Notes: generated from the sequence alone by a model not told the origin. 64,000 nt of DNA from Salegentibacter sp. (GCA_017795085.1 CP051246.1:3164514-3228513), one strand, 5' to 3'; counted from the first letter of the stretch, positions 1-13,617 are shown. Translations and numbers: made by a program.

Positions 1-2349
1 TTTTCTGAAGATTTTATCTTTAGAAGTTACATAGATATTTTTTCCTCTTCCACAGAAGAAACGGAATCAGCGATCACCAACGTAAACCTGATAAAAAAAG
101 AAAGAGGGGAATACGAACTTGAGGGTCTGCTTAAACCTCGCCTTATCGATAGCCTGCACCGTAAGGAACTTGATGTTTACCTCTCTCTTGATGGTAATAA
201 CGATACCCTGTCTCTCAAAGAAAATTCCGCTGGCACCTATGACTTAAATTACGAAGTGCCGGCTGATATTCGCAGGGCGAGTATTAGCTTTAAAACAAAT
301 AATGATTTTCACCGAACCCGTGTTATTGCTCTTCATGAAGATACAGACCTTCAGTTTTTCCCGGAAAGCGGGGAACTGGTGAATGGCTTAATGAACAAAG
401 TGGGTTTTAAAGTTTCAGGACCTGACGGAAAAGGATTTAAGGCAAAGGGTAAGATCATAGGCCAGAATGGTAAACTAATTACTTCTTTCGAGAGCAATCG
501 CCTGGGTATGGGAAGTTTTCACATACAAGCTGATACCAGTACAACTTATTTTGCCAGATTGACCTCACCTCGAGAAGATCCCGAAGAAAAATACCCCTTA
601 CCTACAGTAGTACCCAAAGGCAACAAATTATCTTTACTTAAAGCACAGGGAAATATAAGAATAGAGGCTTTCTCCAATAACCACGAATCGGACAGCATAT
701 TTATTAATGTAAGCTCTAGGGGAATCAATTATTATCTGATTAAAAGTCGCCTCAAAAATGGCAGAGACCTTTCCATCATATCACCAGAGAAATTACCTCA
801 AGGCATTATTGTTTTTACAATGTTGGACCATAAGAAGCGCCCTCTTGCAGAAAGGTTGTTTTTCAACGAGAGACGAGATAAAGAGCTTAAATTAAATATT
901 ACGGCTGATCAGACTTCCTATGAGAAACGGGGAAAAACGAAGTTAAAGGTGCAGGTCACCAATAGCAAAGACCAAAAGGTAAAAGCTAATATTTCTGTAT
1001 TAGTAATAGACAATTCCGACATGGGCAGGATTCAGGAAAGACGTGAAAATATCTTATCATATTTTTTACTCAGTTCGGAAATAAGGGGAATAATAGAAGA
1101 TCCGGGCTACTATTTCAGGGAAACAAATAAGAATAGCCTGAAGGATATTGATGCGTTACTCCTCACCCAGGGATGGCGCAAATATAATTACCGGAACCCT
1201 GTGGGTGACAGTCTTTCTTATTCTCCTGAAACAAGCTTAAAAGTAAGCGGAACCGTTGGCGGAATTTTTTCTAGAAACAAATTGAAAGAAGGAATAGGCT
1301 TAACGCTTCTTACCTTCGGAAAAAACAGCGATATCTATACCTCAAAAAGTGACTCTACTGGACATTTTCGTTTTAACCTGGATGATTATTACGGACGTAA
1401 TCTGAATATCTTAGTACAAAGTAAAAATGAAGCAGGAAAAAGAAAGAACTATAGCGTTTCACTTGAGGAGCACAAGCCGCCTGAAGTCCTATATGATGAT
1501 GTTGAGGCCATAGTGAAGCCGGACAGTACCATGATTAACTTGGCCAAAAAACAACAAGAAAAACAAATGACCGAAGAAGCCTTCAAACTTGCCACAGGTG
1601 TTACTGAATTGGAAGAGGTGCATATCGACGCCTACAATTTAACTCCACAAAGAAAAGAGATGATGGAAACCTACGGAAAACCGGATATTGTAATTGATGG
1701 TGACAAGATAAGGGAAAAAGAAGAAAAGTGGTCTTATGGCCTTTATAGTGTCTTGCTCTTCAATTTTCCTGAAGGACTTAATATCGATGGAGGATTTGAG
1801 GGCCCTTTACGTGCAAGTGTGCTTGAGGGGGGTAACAACCGGGAGACCTTGGTTGTTATTGACGGCATTCCCGTACAAGGACATGACTACCATCTAATAC
1901 CTAATATTTCCCCCAGCGAAGTACGCAGTGTAGAAATCATAAAATTTGCCCAACGTTTTCAGCAGCTTTACAGAGAGGTTTACCCTGATAATCTGACGGC
2001 AGAATTACCTACAGAAGGAAGCATTATTGCCATCTACACCTATGGGGGCAAAGGAATTTTTGGGACAAATTCACCTAAAGGAACATTGCACACCTCTATA
2101 CCCATTTTTTCCCCATCAAAGGAATTTTACGCTCCCAATTATCAAACCATAACTGAAGAGCGGCAAGAAAAACCTGACTTACGTTCCTTAATCCACTGGG
2201 AGCCCCAACTAAAAACTAATGAAAGAGGGAATGTTAAATCTCACTACTTTAATTCTGATGGGAATGGTAAGATTATGATTGTGGTTGAAGCCATTTCTGA
2301 AAATGGAGAAATTGGATATAGAGAGCTAATTTATGAAGTGAAAAAATAA
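1..2349 (+). CDS. TonB-plug/MG2-like envelope protein, 5' end missing
   Basis: The reading frame is open from base 1, so the gene begins before the window; the first internal start-like codon (GTG at 256) is not the true start. The visible part, about 782 residues, has beta-rich macroglobulin-like segments, then the motif DALLLTQGWRKY, which is typical of a Bacteroidota family of large envelope proteins, then a carboxypeptidase-regulatory-like stretch, and near the C-terminus a TonB-receptor plug-like segment (VVIDGIPVQG, followed by a VRSVEIIK-like strand). No outer-membrane barrel follows, so it is not a transporter by itself. Such proteins are usually annotated as TonB-dependent receptor plug proteins, and their role is unclear. 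The 1.7-kb gap before the sugar operon suggests it is not part of that operon. The family is fairly sure, the function unknown. Confidence 0.75.
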   Translation, partial: FSEDFIFRSYIDIFSSSTEETESAITNVNLIKKERGEYELEGLLKPRLIDSLHRKELDVYLSLDGNNDTLSLKENSAGTYDLNYEVPADIRRASISFKTNNDFHRTRVIALHEDTDLQFFPESGELVNGLMNKVGFKVSGPDGKGFKAKGKIIGQNGKLITSFESNRLGMGSFHIQADTSTTYFARLTSPREDPEEKYPLPTVVPKGNKLSLLKAQGNIRIEAFSNNHESDSIFINVSSRGINYYLIKSRLKNGRDLSIISPEKLPQGIIVFTMLDHKKRPLAERLFFNERRDKELKLNITADQTSYEKRGKTKLKVQVTNSKDQKVKANISVLVIDNSDMGRIQERRENILSYFLLSSEIRGIIEDPGYYFRETNKNSLKDIDALLLTQGWRKYNYRNPVGDSLSYSPETSLKVSGTVGGIFSRNKLKEGIGLTLLTFGKNSDIYTSKSDSTGHFRFNLDDYYGRNLNILVQSKNEAGKRKNYSVSLEEHKPPEVLYDDVEAIVKPDSTMINLAKKQQEKQMTEEAFKLATGVTELEEVHIDAYNLTPQRKEMMETYGKPDIVIDGDKIREKEEKWSYGLYSVLLFNFPEGLNIDGGFEGPLRASVLEGGNNRETLVVIDGIPVQGHDYHLIPNISPSEVRSVEIIKFAQRFQQLYREVYPDNLTAELPTEGSIIAIYTYGGKGIFGTNSPKGTLHTSIPIFSPSKEFYAPNYQTITEERQEKPDLRSLIHWEPQLKTNERGNVKSHYFNSDGNGKIMIVVEAISENGEIGYRELIYEVKK

Positions 2350-3625
2350 AGTTTCTCCGAGGCAAGCCCAGGGAGCATTTTTGTGGAACATGTTTTCAAA
2401 CTATAAAACATTTTTACTAACAGGTAAGCCTCGGGGGTCTTTACCCTCTTAGAATAAATTTCATCAAGCCTCCTACAGTTCCTTGCTTCTTTGCTTATCC
2501 ATTTCTCTATGTATAATTTGTTTATTTAAAGTATCATCAGAATTAGAATCTGCCTGCATTCCTCAAGCTTATTGTCGATATATTGAAGATGGTATTTGTT
2601 TTTTTGTTAAAATTGTTCTTCTTGCTGTTATTAATAGGTAACTTTTTCCTATGAGGTTATCTTTTTTAAAATTGGAATGGTATTTTAATCTAGTGAAAAC
2701 TATGGGAAAAGCCACATCACTTCAAACTCTATTTAAATTCAAGCTCAGATCGAAGTCGATTCATAAGATCAGTAGATAAATAGTTTGAGTAGTACTCCAA
2801 GAAGGTAAGCTGGCTTTTCGTCTGGGAAATGTAACCGAATTCACCATGATGCTATCTACAAGATGTCCTTAGCTCTAACCTCATAGCATGCAGATAGATT
2901 TTCAGTGTGAAATATACAATAATCAAATTGAAATGTAGGGCATCTCTATATTAATATATACACTGAATTGATGCAAACCAATATGCTGCCAACTTTACTA
3001 ATCAGAAAGACTTATTGCCTGGGAGAGTGCACGGCAATTCTTTGGTGAATTCCACTCCATATTAGGGGCTACGAAAACAAGCGTAGCCGTACCAAAGTCT
3101 TCGAAGGGATAGCAATTACTGGAAGGTTTGCAATGTGCCGGTTCCACGGTTTTTGTTAACGATAAGTTAGAAATTCTGAGTTTCGTTATCATGCAAGGAA
3201 AAACGACACCAGTGAATCTTTTAATGAAGATATAGGCACAGAAAATTTAGTAATTTCCTAACAAACATCGTAGCAAGTTTGATTAAATTATTTTGGCTAT
3301 TTGCCTAGGTTGAACTCAGGTTTAAAATAATATTCGCCCGAATATGATTCTATCAAAAGGGGGCATATTAAGAAAATAAAAGGGGCAAATCCGTATTTCA
3401 ACATATTCGGTTCTTCCCTATGATTTTTAAGCTTATTTCTTTCATAAGTTTATCAAAAAAATATTCTTAATGGCTTCAGATTATTTACTCCACAAACCAA
3501 CGCTTTTAATTTAAGTAATCAACAACGAAGTATAAAAAGAACAAAACCCGCGAAATCGATTGATAATTAATGCCATTCCAATGTTAAATACAAAACCACC
3601 ACTCAATAATTCTAAAAGTTGTAAA
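2350..3625. other. Gene-poor intergenic region
   Basis: About 1.3 kb without a convincing gene. Just after the upstream stop codon there is a weak inverted repeat, CCGAGG at 2357-2362 against CCTCGG at 2429-2434, with other GC-rich tracts nearby; it may be part of a dispersed intergenic repeat. A 64-codon frame on the minus strand at 2998-3192 has no recognisable motif. The base composition and many stops in all frames suggest decayed DNA, in line with the truncated SusC fragment that follows. Confidence 0.5.
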
Positions 3626-3892
3626 ATGAATTTTATAGATAATAAGCAGCTCAGCAAAACTTTTGGTATTCTCCTCCTTTTTCTGTTGATAAGTAACAGA
3701 ATGGATGCCATTGAAGATTTTGCGGAAATTAAATCTCCATACCTCCAACAGACTGTTACAGGTGTGGTATCTTCTGAAGATAATATGCCCCTGGCCGGTG
3801 TCTCAGTATTTGAAAAAGGAACAAACAATGGCACAGTGACAGATTTCGATGGAAATTATACAATTGAAATTACAGGATCTTATGTGAATTAA
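3626..3892 (+). pseudogene. N-terminal stump of a SusC/RagA-type TonB receptor
   Basis: Starting from ATG at 3626 (MNFIDNKQLSKTF) there is a hydrophobic signal-like segment (FGILLLFLLI), a spacer, then the start of a carboxypeptidase-regulatory-like domain with the usual motifs VTGVVSSEDN, PLAGVSVFEKGTN and TVTDFDGNYTI. This is the canonical N-terminus of SusC-type receptors, which are about 1,000 residues long. Here the frame ends after 88 residues, in the first domain, and neither plug nor barrel follows, so the receptor has been lost by deletion. It sits directly before the glycoside-hydrolase operon, exactly where susC of a polysaccharide-utilisation locus would be expected. It cannot work as a transporter. 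Confidence 0.8.
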
Positions 3893-3962
3893 ACCGTCAA
3901 TATTCATATTAACAAAAATCAAAACCAACAATTTTTAAAATTATTTAAGGTACAGCGGTAGG

Positions 3963-4021
3963 CTTCTTCTGAAAAAGAAGTAGAACTCCCCCAGTTAAAG
4001 AATTATGAGACCTGGGGGAGT
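3963..4021 (+). promoter_or_regulatory. Tandem stem-loops in the leader of the sugar operon
   Basis: Two hairpins stand between the SusC stump and lacZ. The first pairs CTTCTT (3963-3968) with AAGAAG (3975-3980). The second is a perfect 10-bp GC-rich stem, ACTCCCCCAG (3985-3994) with CTGGGGGAGT (4012-4021), and a 17-nt loop. No T-tract follows, so a simple intrinsic terminator is unlikely. A role in mRNA processing or stability, or attenuation between susC and the enzyme genes, is an inference. Confidence 0.55.
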
Positions 4022-4052
4022 ATCATAATAATTGAAAATAAAGAAAAGATAA

Positions 4053-7175
<3,123 letters not shown>

Positions 7176-7179
7176 AAAG

Positions 7180-9030
7180 ATGATAAATTTAAAAATAGGA
7201 TTAATCCTAGCGATAGCGTTTACAGGCATGTCTTCTTTTGCTCAGGAAAATCTTATCATCAATACTGATACTAGGGAAGGCTTTTCCCTTAACGGAACCT
7301 GGCATTATATTGTGGACCCCTATGAAACCGGCTTCTATAATTACCGATGGAAAGAACGAAATGAAGATGATCCGGAAGCTTACTGGAACCGCCCTGTTGT
7401 GAAAAATATATCAGACAGGAAGGAACATGGATATGCTGATCCTTATACTATTCAGGTACCCGGCGACTGGAATTCCCAGGATGACATTTTCAAATATTAC
7501 GAAGGAACAGTTTGGTACCAGAGGGAATTTGATGCTCCAAGGATAGAAGAAAATGAAAGTGTTCATCTCTATTTTGGAGCTGCCAATTACGAAGCACATA
7601 TTTACCTGAACGGCAAAAAGTTAGGAATGCACAAAGGTGGTTTCACTCCTTTTAATTTTAAAATTCCCAAAGACCTTCTAAAAAAGGAGGATAACTTTCT
7701 TGTGGTAAAAGTGGATAATAAGAGACATCCCGAAGAAATTCCAACAGTTAATACCGATTGGTGGAATTATGGCGGAATTACCCGAGATGTGAAGCTACTA
7801 ATACTGCCGGAGATTTTCATTCAACAATATTCCCTTCAGTTGGATCCCGAACAGGATATTATGGCTGCAAAAAAGAAGCAAAAATTTAACCTCGAGGGCC
7901 ATATAAAGTTGAATGAACCTCAAAATTCTTCAGAATTGATTGTAGAAATTCCCGAACTTAAAATCAGGGAAAAGTTTCCCATTCAAGGAGATAGTGCTCG
8001 TTTCAATTTATCGGTAAAGAAACTCCAACTATGGTCCCCTAAAAACCCTAAGCTCTACGATGTTATATTCAATTTCAATGGTGAAAAACTCAGAGATAAA
8101 ATCGGTTTCAGAAAGATTGAAGCTTCAGGGAAGGATATTCTTTTGAATGGAGAGAAAATTTTTCTTCGCGGGATCAGTATTCATGAAGAAATTCCGCAGG
8201 ACGTGAGAAGGGCATATAGTAAAGCAGGTGCTGAGCAATTGTTTGGTTGGGCCAAAGATTTAAATGCCAATATGGTAAGACTTGCCCATTACCCGCATAA
8301 CGAACATATGACCAAAATGGCCGATTCCATAGGAATGCTGGTATGGTCTGAAATCCCTGTGTATTGGACGATTGATTTCGAAAGTCAGGAGGTATATGAA
8401 AAGGCGGAGAAGCAACTTAAGGAAATGATCATTAGAGACCGCAATAAAGCCTCTGTTATTATATGGTCTGTAGGTAACGAAACGCCGGTAAGTGAAGTTA
8501 GGACCAGTTTCATGAAGAATCTTTTACAAACCGCCAGGTCCATGGACAATTCACGGCTGGTTTCAGCAGCTTTGGAGGTGGGCTATAACCGAAATAGAAA
8601 TTACGTGAACGATCCTTTAGGCAAATATACGGACATTGTCTCGGTTAACGAATATTTGGGCTGGTATGGAGATTTACCTCATGCCAAGGAAAATTCTAAC
8701 TGGGCTGTTGCATACAACAAACCACTCTTCTTTAGTGAAACAGGGGCCGGTGCTAAAGGCGGTTACCATGGGAAAAAAGAACAGCGTTGGACGGAAGAAT
8801 TTCAGGAATGGTATTTTGAAGAGACAATAGAGATGATGAAAAATATGCCAGATAATTACACCGGCATGTCGCCATGGGTCCTGGCAGATTTTAGATCGCC
8901 TAAAAGAAATCATCCAGAGTATCAGGAAGGTTGGAATAGAAAAGGTCTAATTGATAACGAAGGAAACAAGAAAAAGGCTTTTTACGTACTTCAAGATTAT
9001 TACCAGAAGATGAAAGAAAAATATAACTAA
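7180..9030 (+). CDS. GH2 glycosidase, short beta-galactosidase/beta-glucuronidase type
   Basis: A 616-residue family 2 hydrolase with signal peptide (cleavage near SSFAQ), sugar-binding domain, immunoglobulin-like domain and TIM barrel, without the extra C-terminal LacZ domains. The acid/base is Glu434 in IIWSVGNET and the nucleophile Glu520 in KPLFFSETGAG. This size and layout occur in both beta-glucuronidases and short beta-galactosidases, and the sequence alone does not decide between them. Arabinogalactan side chains often end in glucuronic acid, so a glucuronidase would fit, as would a second galactosidase. It follows lacZ by 4 bp and precedes a GH16 enzyme. Confidence 0.88.
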   Translation: MINLKIGLILAIAFTGMSSFAQENLIINTDTREGFSLNGTWHYIVDPYETGFYNYRWKERNEDDPEAYWNRPVVKNISDRKEHGYADPYTIQVPGDWNSQDDIFKYYEGTVWYQREFDAPRIEENESVHLYFGAANYEAHIYLNGKKLGMHKGGFTPFNFKIPKDLLKKEDNFLVVKVDNKRHPEEIPTVNTDWWNYGGITRDVKLLILPEIFIQQYSLQLDPEQDIMAAKKKQKFNLEGHIKLNEPQNSSELIVEIPELKIREKFPIQGDSARFNLSVKKLQLWSPKNPKLYDVIFNFNGEKLRDKIGFRKIEASGKDILLNGEKIFLRGISIHEEIPQDVRRAYSKAGAEQLFGWAKDLNANMVRLAHYPHNEHMTKMADSIGMLVWSEIPVYWTIDFESQEVYEKAEKQLKEMIIRDRNKASVIIWSVGNETPVSEVRTSFMKNLLQTARSMDNSRLVSAALEVGYNRNRNYVNDPLGKYTDIVSVNEYLGWYGDLPHAKENSNWAVAYNKPLFFSETGAGAKGGYHGKKEQRWTEEFQEWYFEETIEMMKNMPDNYTGMSPWVLADFRSPKRNHPEYQEGWNRKGLIDNEGNKKKAFYVLQDYYQKMKEKYN

Positions 9031-9155
9031 ACCTAAAGAATCAAAGTTTCAACCTTCCTCCTCAAGAGTAGATGTAAGAATTAAAATGTAAAGCTAGGAT
9101 GTTCCTGAAAAAGTCCTGCACAAAACCATAAGGTTCATTTTTAAAATACAATGAA

Positions 9156-10052
9156 ATGATAAAATTAGACCCCATAATTAGAACGCGTAATATCTCATTT
9201 TTGACAGCTTTTTGTTTGCTTTCATTAGGTTGTAAAACCAGCTCGCGATCGAACAGTGCTAGTGCTTCCAATAAATATGATGATGGATATGAAATGGTAT
9301 GGGCTGAAGAATTTGATTATAAGGGGAAGCCAAACCCAGAATTTTGGTCCTACGAAAATGGCTTTACTCGTAATGAAGAATTGCAGTGGTACCAGGAAGA
9401 GAACGCAAATGTCAAAAAAGGGCTACTAATCATCGAGGGACGACGAGAAAAAATAAAGAACGATAACTACGAGCCAGACAGCAATAACTGGAAAAAAAAC
9501 AGGGAATTTGCTGAATATACTTCTTCAAGTATAAATACCCGTGGCAAAAAAGAATTTAAATATGGTATTATTGAAGTACGGGCAAAGATAGATACAGCAA
9601 AAGGTAACTGGCCTGCCATCTGGACCCTGGGGATAAAAAATCCCTGGCCTTCTAATGGGGAAATCGATATGATGGAATATTACATGGTCAACGAAAAACC
9701 TCATATTCTTGCCAATGCCGCCTGGAAAGGCTCAGAAGAATATGTGAAGTGGGACAGTGAAAAGGTCCCTTTCACGAATTTTCTCGATAAAAAACCCGAG
9801 TGGCCGGAAAATTTCCATATCTGGAAAATGGAATGGACTAAAGAATATATCCGTCTTTACCTTGATGATGAATTGTTGAATGAAATTGACCTGACCAAAA
9901 CCGTAAATCCGGATGGTTTTAATCCTTTTCATCAACCGCATTACATTTTATTGAACCTTGCTTTGGGATCAAATGGTGGGGATCCTACCCAAACGGAATT
10001 TCCTCAGGAGTATTTAGTAGATTATGTAAGGGTATACCAGAAAAAGAAATAA
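9156..10052 (+). CDS. GH16 endo-beta-glycanase lipoprotein
   Basis: A 298-residue protein with a lipoprotein signal (CLLSLGCK) followed by a Ser/Asn-rich linker, so probably a surface or outer-membrane-anchored enzyme. The catalytic signature GEIDMMEYY carries nucleophile Glu169, Asp171 and acid/base Glu174 in the beta-bulge ExDxxE form of family 16. WPAIWTLG and the C-terminal YLVDYVRVYQ are also typical of the fold. Family 16 contains laminarinases, agarases, carrageenases and endo-beta-1,3-galactanases. Beside a GH43 exo-beta-1,3-galactanase and Leloir genes, an endo-acting galactanase is the most reasonable guess, but a beta-1,3-glucanase cannot be excluded. Confidence 0.87.
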   Translation: MIKLDPIIRTRNISFLTAFCLLSLGCKTSSRSNSASASNKYDDGYEMVWAEEFDYKGKPNPEFWSYENGFTRNEELQWYQEENANVKKGLLIIEGRREKIKNDNYEPDSNNWKKNREFAEYTSSSINTRGKKEFKYGIIEVRAKIDTAKGNWPAIWTLGIKNPWPSNGEIDMMEYYMVNEKPHILANAAWKGSEEYVKWDSEKVPFTNFLDKKPEWPENFHIWKMEWTKEYIRLYLDDELLNEIDLTKTVNPDGFNPFHQPHYILLNLALGSNGGDPTQTEFPQEYLVDYVRVYQKKK

Positions 10053-10083
10053 CTATTATAAACAGGAAAAACGAAAAGTAGGA

Positions 10084-11226
10084 ATGAATAAGTTTAAAAG
10101 TTTAAAAATAATAATATTAATTATTTTCAGCAGTGGTAATATAAACTGCCAAAATAATACGGAGAAATATTCAGCTTTTCACCCAGGTAAAATCTGGAAA
10201 GATAGTAATGGGACCCACATAAATGCCCACGGAGGAGGTATTTATTATGAAAACGGTACTTATTACTGGTACGGTGAGCATAAAGGGGATGACAGCAAGG
10301 CCCGCGTAGGAATCAATGTATATTCTTCCCAGGATCTATACAATTGGAAAAAAGAAGGCGTAGCACTAGCTGTCGAAAAAGATCCTAACTCTGAAATTAC
10401 TGCAGGAAGCGTTATGGAACGCCCAAAAGTGATCTATAACGAAAAAACCGGGAAATATGTGCTGTGGTTTCACCTTGAACTAAAAGAGCAGGGATACAGT
10501 GCAGCAAGGACCGGGGTGGCAGTTAGCGATAATCCCATAGGTCCTTTTAATTACATCCGGTCTTACCGCCCTAATGCCGGTAAATGGCCTCAAAATTTTA
10601 AAGAAGAGTGGAAAACAAATCCCGTAGGGGGAGATCCTGAAAAATGGTGGACCCCTCAATGGCATAAAGCTCTTAATGCAGGCATGTTCGTACGCCGCGA
10701 TTTTGAAGAAGGGCAAATGTCCAGGGATATGACCGTTTATGTGGATAAGGACGGTACCGCCTACCACATTACCTCTTCAGAAGAAAATCAAACCTTACAT
10801 ATTTCTGAACTTACTGACGACTTTTTAAACTTTACTGGAAACTGGGTACGGGTTCAACCTGGCGGACAAAATGAGGCGCCTGCGATATTTGAAAAAGATG
10901 GAACTTATTATATGATCACATCAGGTCTTACCGGATGGGATCCCAATCCTGCCCGCTCCTTTAAGGCAAAATCAGTGATGGGGCCCTGGGAGCCACTTGG
11001 TAATCCAGCAAGAGGAATAGATGCTGATAAAACCTTTTATTCTCAAAGTACTTTTATATTGCCGGTACAGGGAAAAGAAAATGCACACATCTTTATGGCT
11101 GACCGCTGGAACCCCAAAAATCATATAGATGGACGATATATATGGCTTCCCATAGAATGGGAAAACGGAAAACCAATTATCAAATGGAAGGATGAATGGG
11201 GCCTTTCGTTCTTTGATGAAAACTGA
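10084..11226 (+). CDS. GH43 enzyme, exo-beta-1,3-galactanase type
   Basis: A 380-residue single-domain five-bladed beta-propeller with an N-terminal signal (lipobox-like GNINCQ). The segment HINAHGGGIYYENGTYYWYGEHK-like, here split as HINAHGGGIYY then TYYWYGEHK, and GGQNEAPAIF are features I associate with the GH43 subfamily 24 of exo-beta-1,3-galactanases, which trim the galactan backbone of arabinogalactan while bypassing side chains. Glu264 in QNEAPA is a candidate general acid. The usual GH43 aspartate base near the N-terminus is not obvious, which is known for this subfamily. It lies 31 bp after the GH16 gene. Family assignment is firm; subfamily is from memory. Confidence 0.82.
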   Translation: MNKFKSLKIIILIIFSSGNINCQNNTEKYSAFHPGKIWKDSNGTHINAHGGGIYYENGTYYWYGEHKGDDSKARVGINVYSSQDLYNWKKEGVALAVEKDPNSEITAGSVMERPKVIYNEKTGKYVLWFHLELKEQGYSAARTGVAVSDNPIGPFNYIRSYRPNAGKWPQNFKEEWKTNPVGGDPEKWWTPQWHKALNAGMFVRRDFEEGQMSRDMTVYVDKDGTAYHITSSEENQTLHISELTDDFLNFTGNWVRVQPGGQNEAPAIFEKDGTYYMITSGLTGWDPNPARSFKAKSVMGPWEPLGNPARGIDADKTFYSQSTFILPVQGKENAHIFMADRWNPKNHIDGRYIWLPIEWENGKPIIKWKDEWGLSFFDEN

Positions 11227-11460
11227 TATATAATTCAACTGGGGAAATATCAAGATACATGCCATTGATGCCTTAAAATATGTAGACAGAACAACTTTAA
11301 ATTTTAAAATAAAATTTTGAAGAACTCGCAAATAAATAATCGTTCGAGATTCAAATTAGAGTAATTTAAGAAACTTGATATAATCAAGCACTAGTAGACT
11401 ATTAGAGAGGACAACTTATTGTGGATGAATTTACCATTAAAATCTATTGATCAAATTAAA

Positions 11461-13617
11461 ATGCGAAACATTATTTTTTCCAGATTTAAAGCTTTTGGAG
11501 TTTTCGGCTTGGTTTTTACGTTATTTTCCTGTGTTGCTTCAAAAACTGATAAGGAATATACCGCTTATCTCTTTTCATATTTTGACGGCAATGGTGAAGG
11601 CGAAGAAGCTATAAACTATGCAATTAGTAAAGATGGATTCAATTATTATGCTTTAAATAATAATGAACCTATAATTGCTTCAAATACTATTAGCAGGACC
11701 GGAGGTGTAAGGGATCCGCATATTTTACGTAAAGAAGACGGCAATGGGTATTATATGGTGGTAACAGATCTTTTAAGTAAAAACGGATGGACCAATACAG
11801 CAATGACATTATTAAAATCTGATGATTTAGTAAACTGGTCCAGTACAATTATCGATATTCCCGAAACTTATACCGAATTTTCTGAAGTAATGAGAGTTTG
11901 GGCACCACAGACCATTTACGACCCCCAGGCAGGAAAATATATGGTCTATTTTTCTATGCTGGAGCCGGGCAGTTACGATAAGATCTATTATGCATATGTA
12001 AATGAAGATTTTACCGGACTGGAAAGTGCACCAAAACAATTGTTTTTTAGTCCTAACGAGAAAGCAACGATAGATGGCGACATTATAAAAAAAGACGGCA
12101 AATTTTACTTGTTTTATAAAACTGAAGGAGATGACGACAAAGGAATTAAAGTTGCCATTTCAGATTCCATTACTTCAGGTTATGAACCTGAACCGGGAAA
12201 TGTAGATCAGACAGAGAAAGCTGTAGAAGGTTCTGGTGTCTTTAAGCTTATTAATTCTGAAGATTATATCCTGATGTACGATGTGTATATGGATGGCAGC
12301 TATCAGTTCACTAAAAGTTCAGACTTAAAGAATTTTGAGGTAGTAGATGAAGACATTTCGATGGATTTCCATCCAAGACATGGAACTGTCCTGCCTATCA
12401 CTACAGAAGAATTACAGCGTTTAATGGAATCTTTTCCATCAGATAGCCTTAGTGAAATAACAGGAGCATCAAATCCTGAAATTAAATCGAACAATATTGT
12501 CATTAATAAAAATGAACAAACTATCTACCTGCCTGTAAGAGCAGGATCAAATTTGGCAAATTTCGACCCAGGCTTTAATACGCTCCCGGGAGTATCAATT
12601 ACTCCGGAAGGAGCTCAGGATTTTTCGAATGGACCAGTAACTTACACTATTTCGAGAAGTAATAATTCAGAAACTTTTGAAGTTATAGCCCAGGTGGCCA
12701 ACAATCCGGTTGTAGAAGGCTATTACGCCGATCCTGAAATAATTTATTCGGAAAAAAATAAGAAATATTATCTGTATCCAACCAGTGATGGATTTACCGG
12801 CTGGTCCGGCACCTACTTCAAGACCTTTTCTTCAGATGATCTGGCAAACTGGAAAGATGAAGGCATCATTTTAGACTTGGAAAAAGATGTTTCCTGGACA
12901 AGCAGAAATGCGTGGGCGCCAACAATGGTAGAAAAGGAAATCGACGGAGAGTATAAATACTTCTATTATTTCACTGCAGCCCAACAAGTGGGCGTGGCAA
13001 CTTCAGATAGTCCTGCAGGTCCGTTTAAAGATTCCGGCGCACCTCTCATTTCAGAATTGCCTGAAGGAGTGAATGGCGGACAGAATATTGATCCTGATAT
13101 TTTTGTAGATCCCAAGAGTGGCAAGAATTATTTATATTGGGGAAATGGATTTCTGGCAGTTGTAGAGCTTAAGGACGACATGACAACCATAAAAGAAGGC
13201 ACTCTTAAATTACTTACTCCGGATGAAACCTTCAGAGAAGGAGTCGAGGTCTTTTTCAGAGATGGGAAGTATTATTTCCTTTGGTCTGAAGATGATACCC
13301 GCAGCCCGAATTATAAGGTGCGGTATGCAACTTCAGATAGTCCGGTTGGGCCATTAGATATTCCAGAAGATAACATTGTAATTCAAAAAGATGATGAGCA
13401 GGAGATTTATGCCACCGGTCACAATTCGGTTGTTCAGGTTCCTGAAAAAGATGAATGGTATATCGTATATCACCGGTTTACACGACCAGAAGGAAAAGAC
13501 ATGGGACGGGCAGCAGGTTTCCATCGCGAAGTTGCTATTGATAGCCTGAAGTTTGCAGAAGACGGTTCCATCATCCAGGTTAAACCTACATTAGAAGGAA
13601 TTTCACCAGTAGATTAG
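11461..13617 (+). CDS. Tandem GH43 two-domain glycosidase lipoprotein
   Basis: From ATG 11461 the product has 718 residues and a good lipoprotein signal (FTLFSC, Cys24); an upstream TTG at 11419 would add 14 polar residues and spoil it. Two GH43 propellers lie in series. The first shows GGVRDPHIL and AVEGSGVFKL, the second GYYADPEIIY, NIDPDIF and FREGVEVFF; each keeps an Asp base and Glu acid candidate. They are separated by a bacterial immunoglobulin-like linker (about residues 320-410). Family 43 enzymes of this kind are alpha-L-arabinofuranosidases, beta-xylosidases or galactofuranosidases. In this operon, removal of arabinose from arabinogalactan is the likely job. Confidence 0.83.
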   Translation: MRNIIFSRFKAFGVFGLVFTLFSCVASKTDKEYTAYLFSYFDGNGEGEEAINYAISKDGFNYYALNNNEPIIASNTISRTGGVRDPHILRKEDGNGYYMVVTDLLSKNGWTNTAMTLLKSDDLVNWSSTIIDIPETYTEFSEVMRVWAPQTIYDPQAGKYMVYFSMLEPGSYDKIYYAYVNEDFTGLESAPKQLFFSPNEKATIDGDIIKKDGKFYLFYKTEGDDDKGIKVAISDSITSGYEPEPGNVDQTEKAVEGSGVFKLINSEDYILMYDVYMDGSYQFTKSSDLKNFEVVDEDISMDFHPRHGTVLPITTEELQRLMESFPSDSLSEITGASNPEIKSNNIVINKNEQTIYLPVRAGSNLANFDPGFNTLPGVSITPEGAQDFSNGPVTYTISRSNNSETFEVIAQVANNPVVEGYYADPEIIYSEKNKKYYLYPTSDGFTGWSGTYFKTFSSDDLANWKDEGIILDLEKDVSWTSRNAWAPTMVEKEIDGEYKYFYYFTAAQQVGVATSDSPAGPFKDSGAPLISELPEGVNGGQNIDPDIFVDPKSGKNYLYWGNGFLAVVELKDDMTTIKEGTLKLLTPDETFREGVEVFFRDGKYYFLWSEDDTRSPNYKVRYATSDSPVGPLDIPEDNIVIQKDDEQEIYATGHNSVVQVPEKDEWYIVYHRFTRPEGKDMGRAAGFHREVAIDSLKFAEDGSIIQVKPTLEGISPVD

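Noticed and set aside
2998..3192. 64-codon minus-strand frame in the gene-poor region
   Set aside because: No motif, no partner gene, surroundings look decayed; most likely chance.
8636..8830. 64-codon frame inside the second GH2 gene
   Set aside because: Shadow frame of a well-supported gene; no independent signal.
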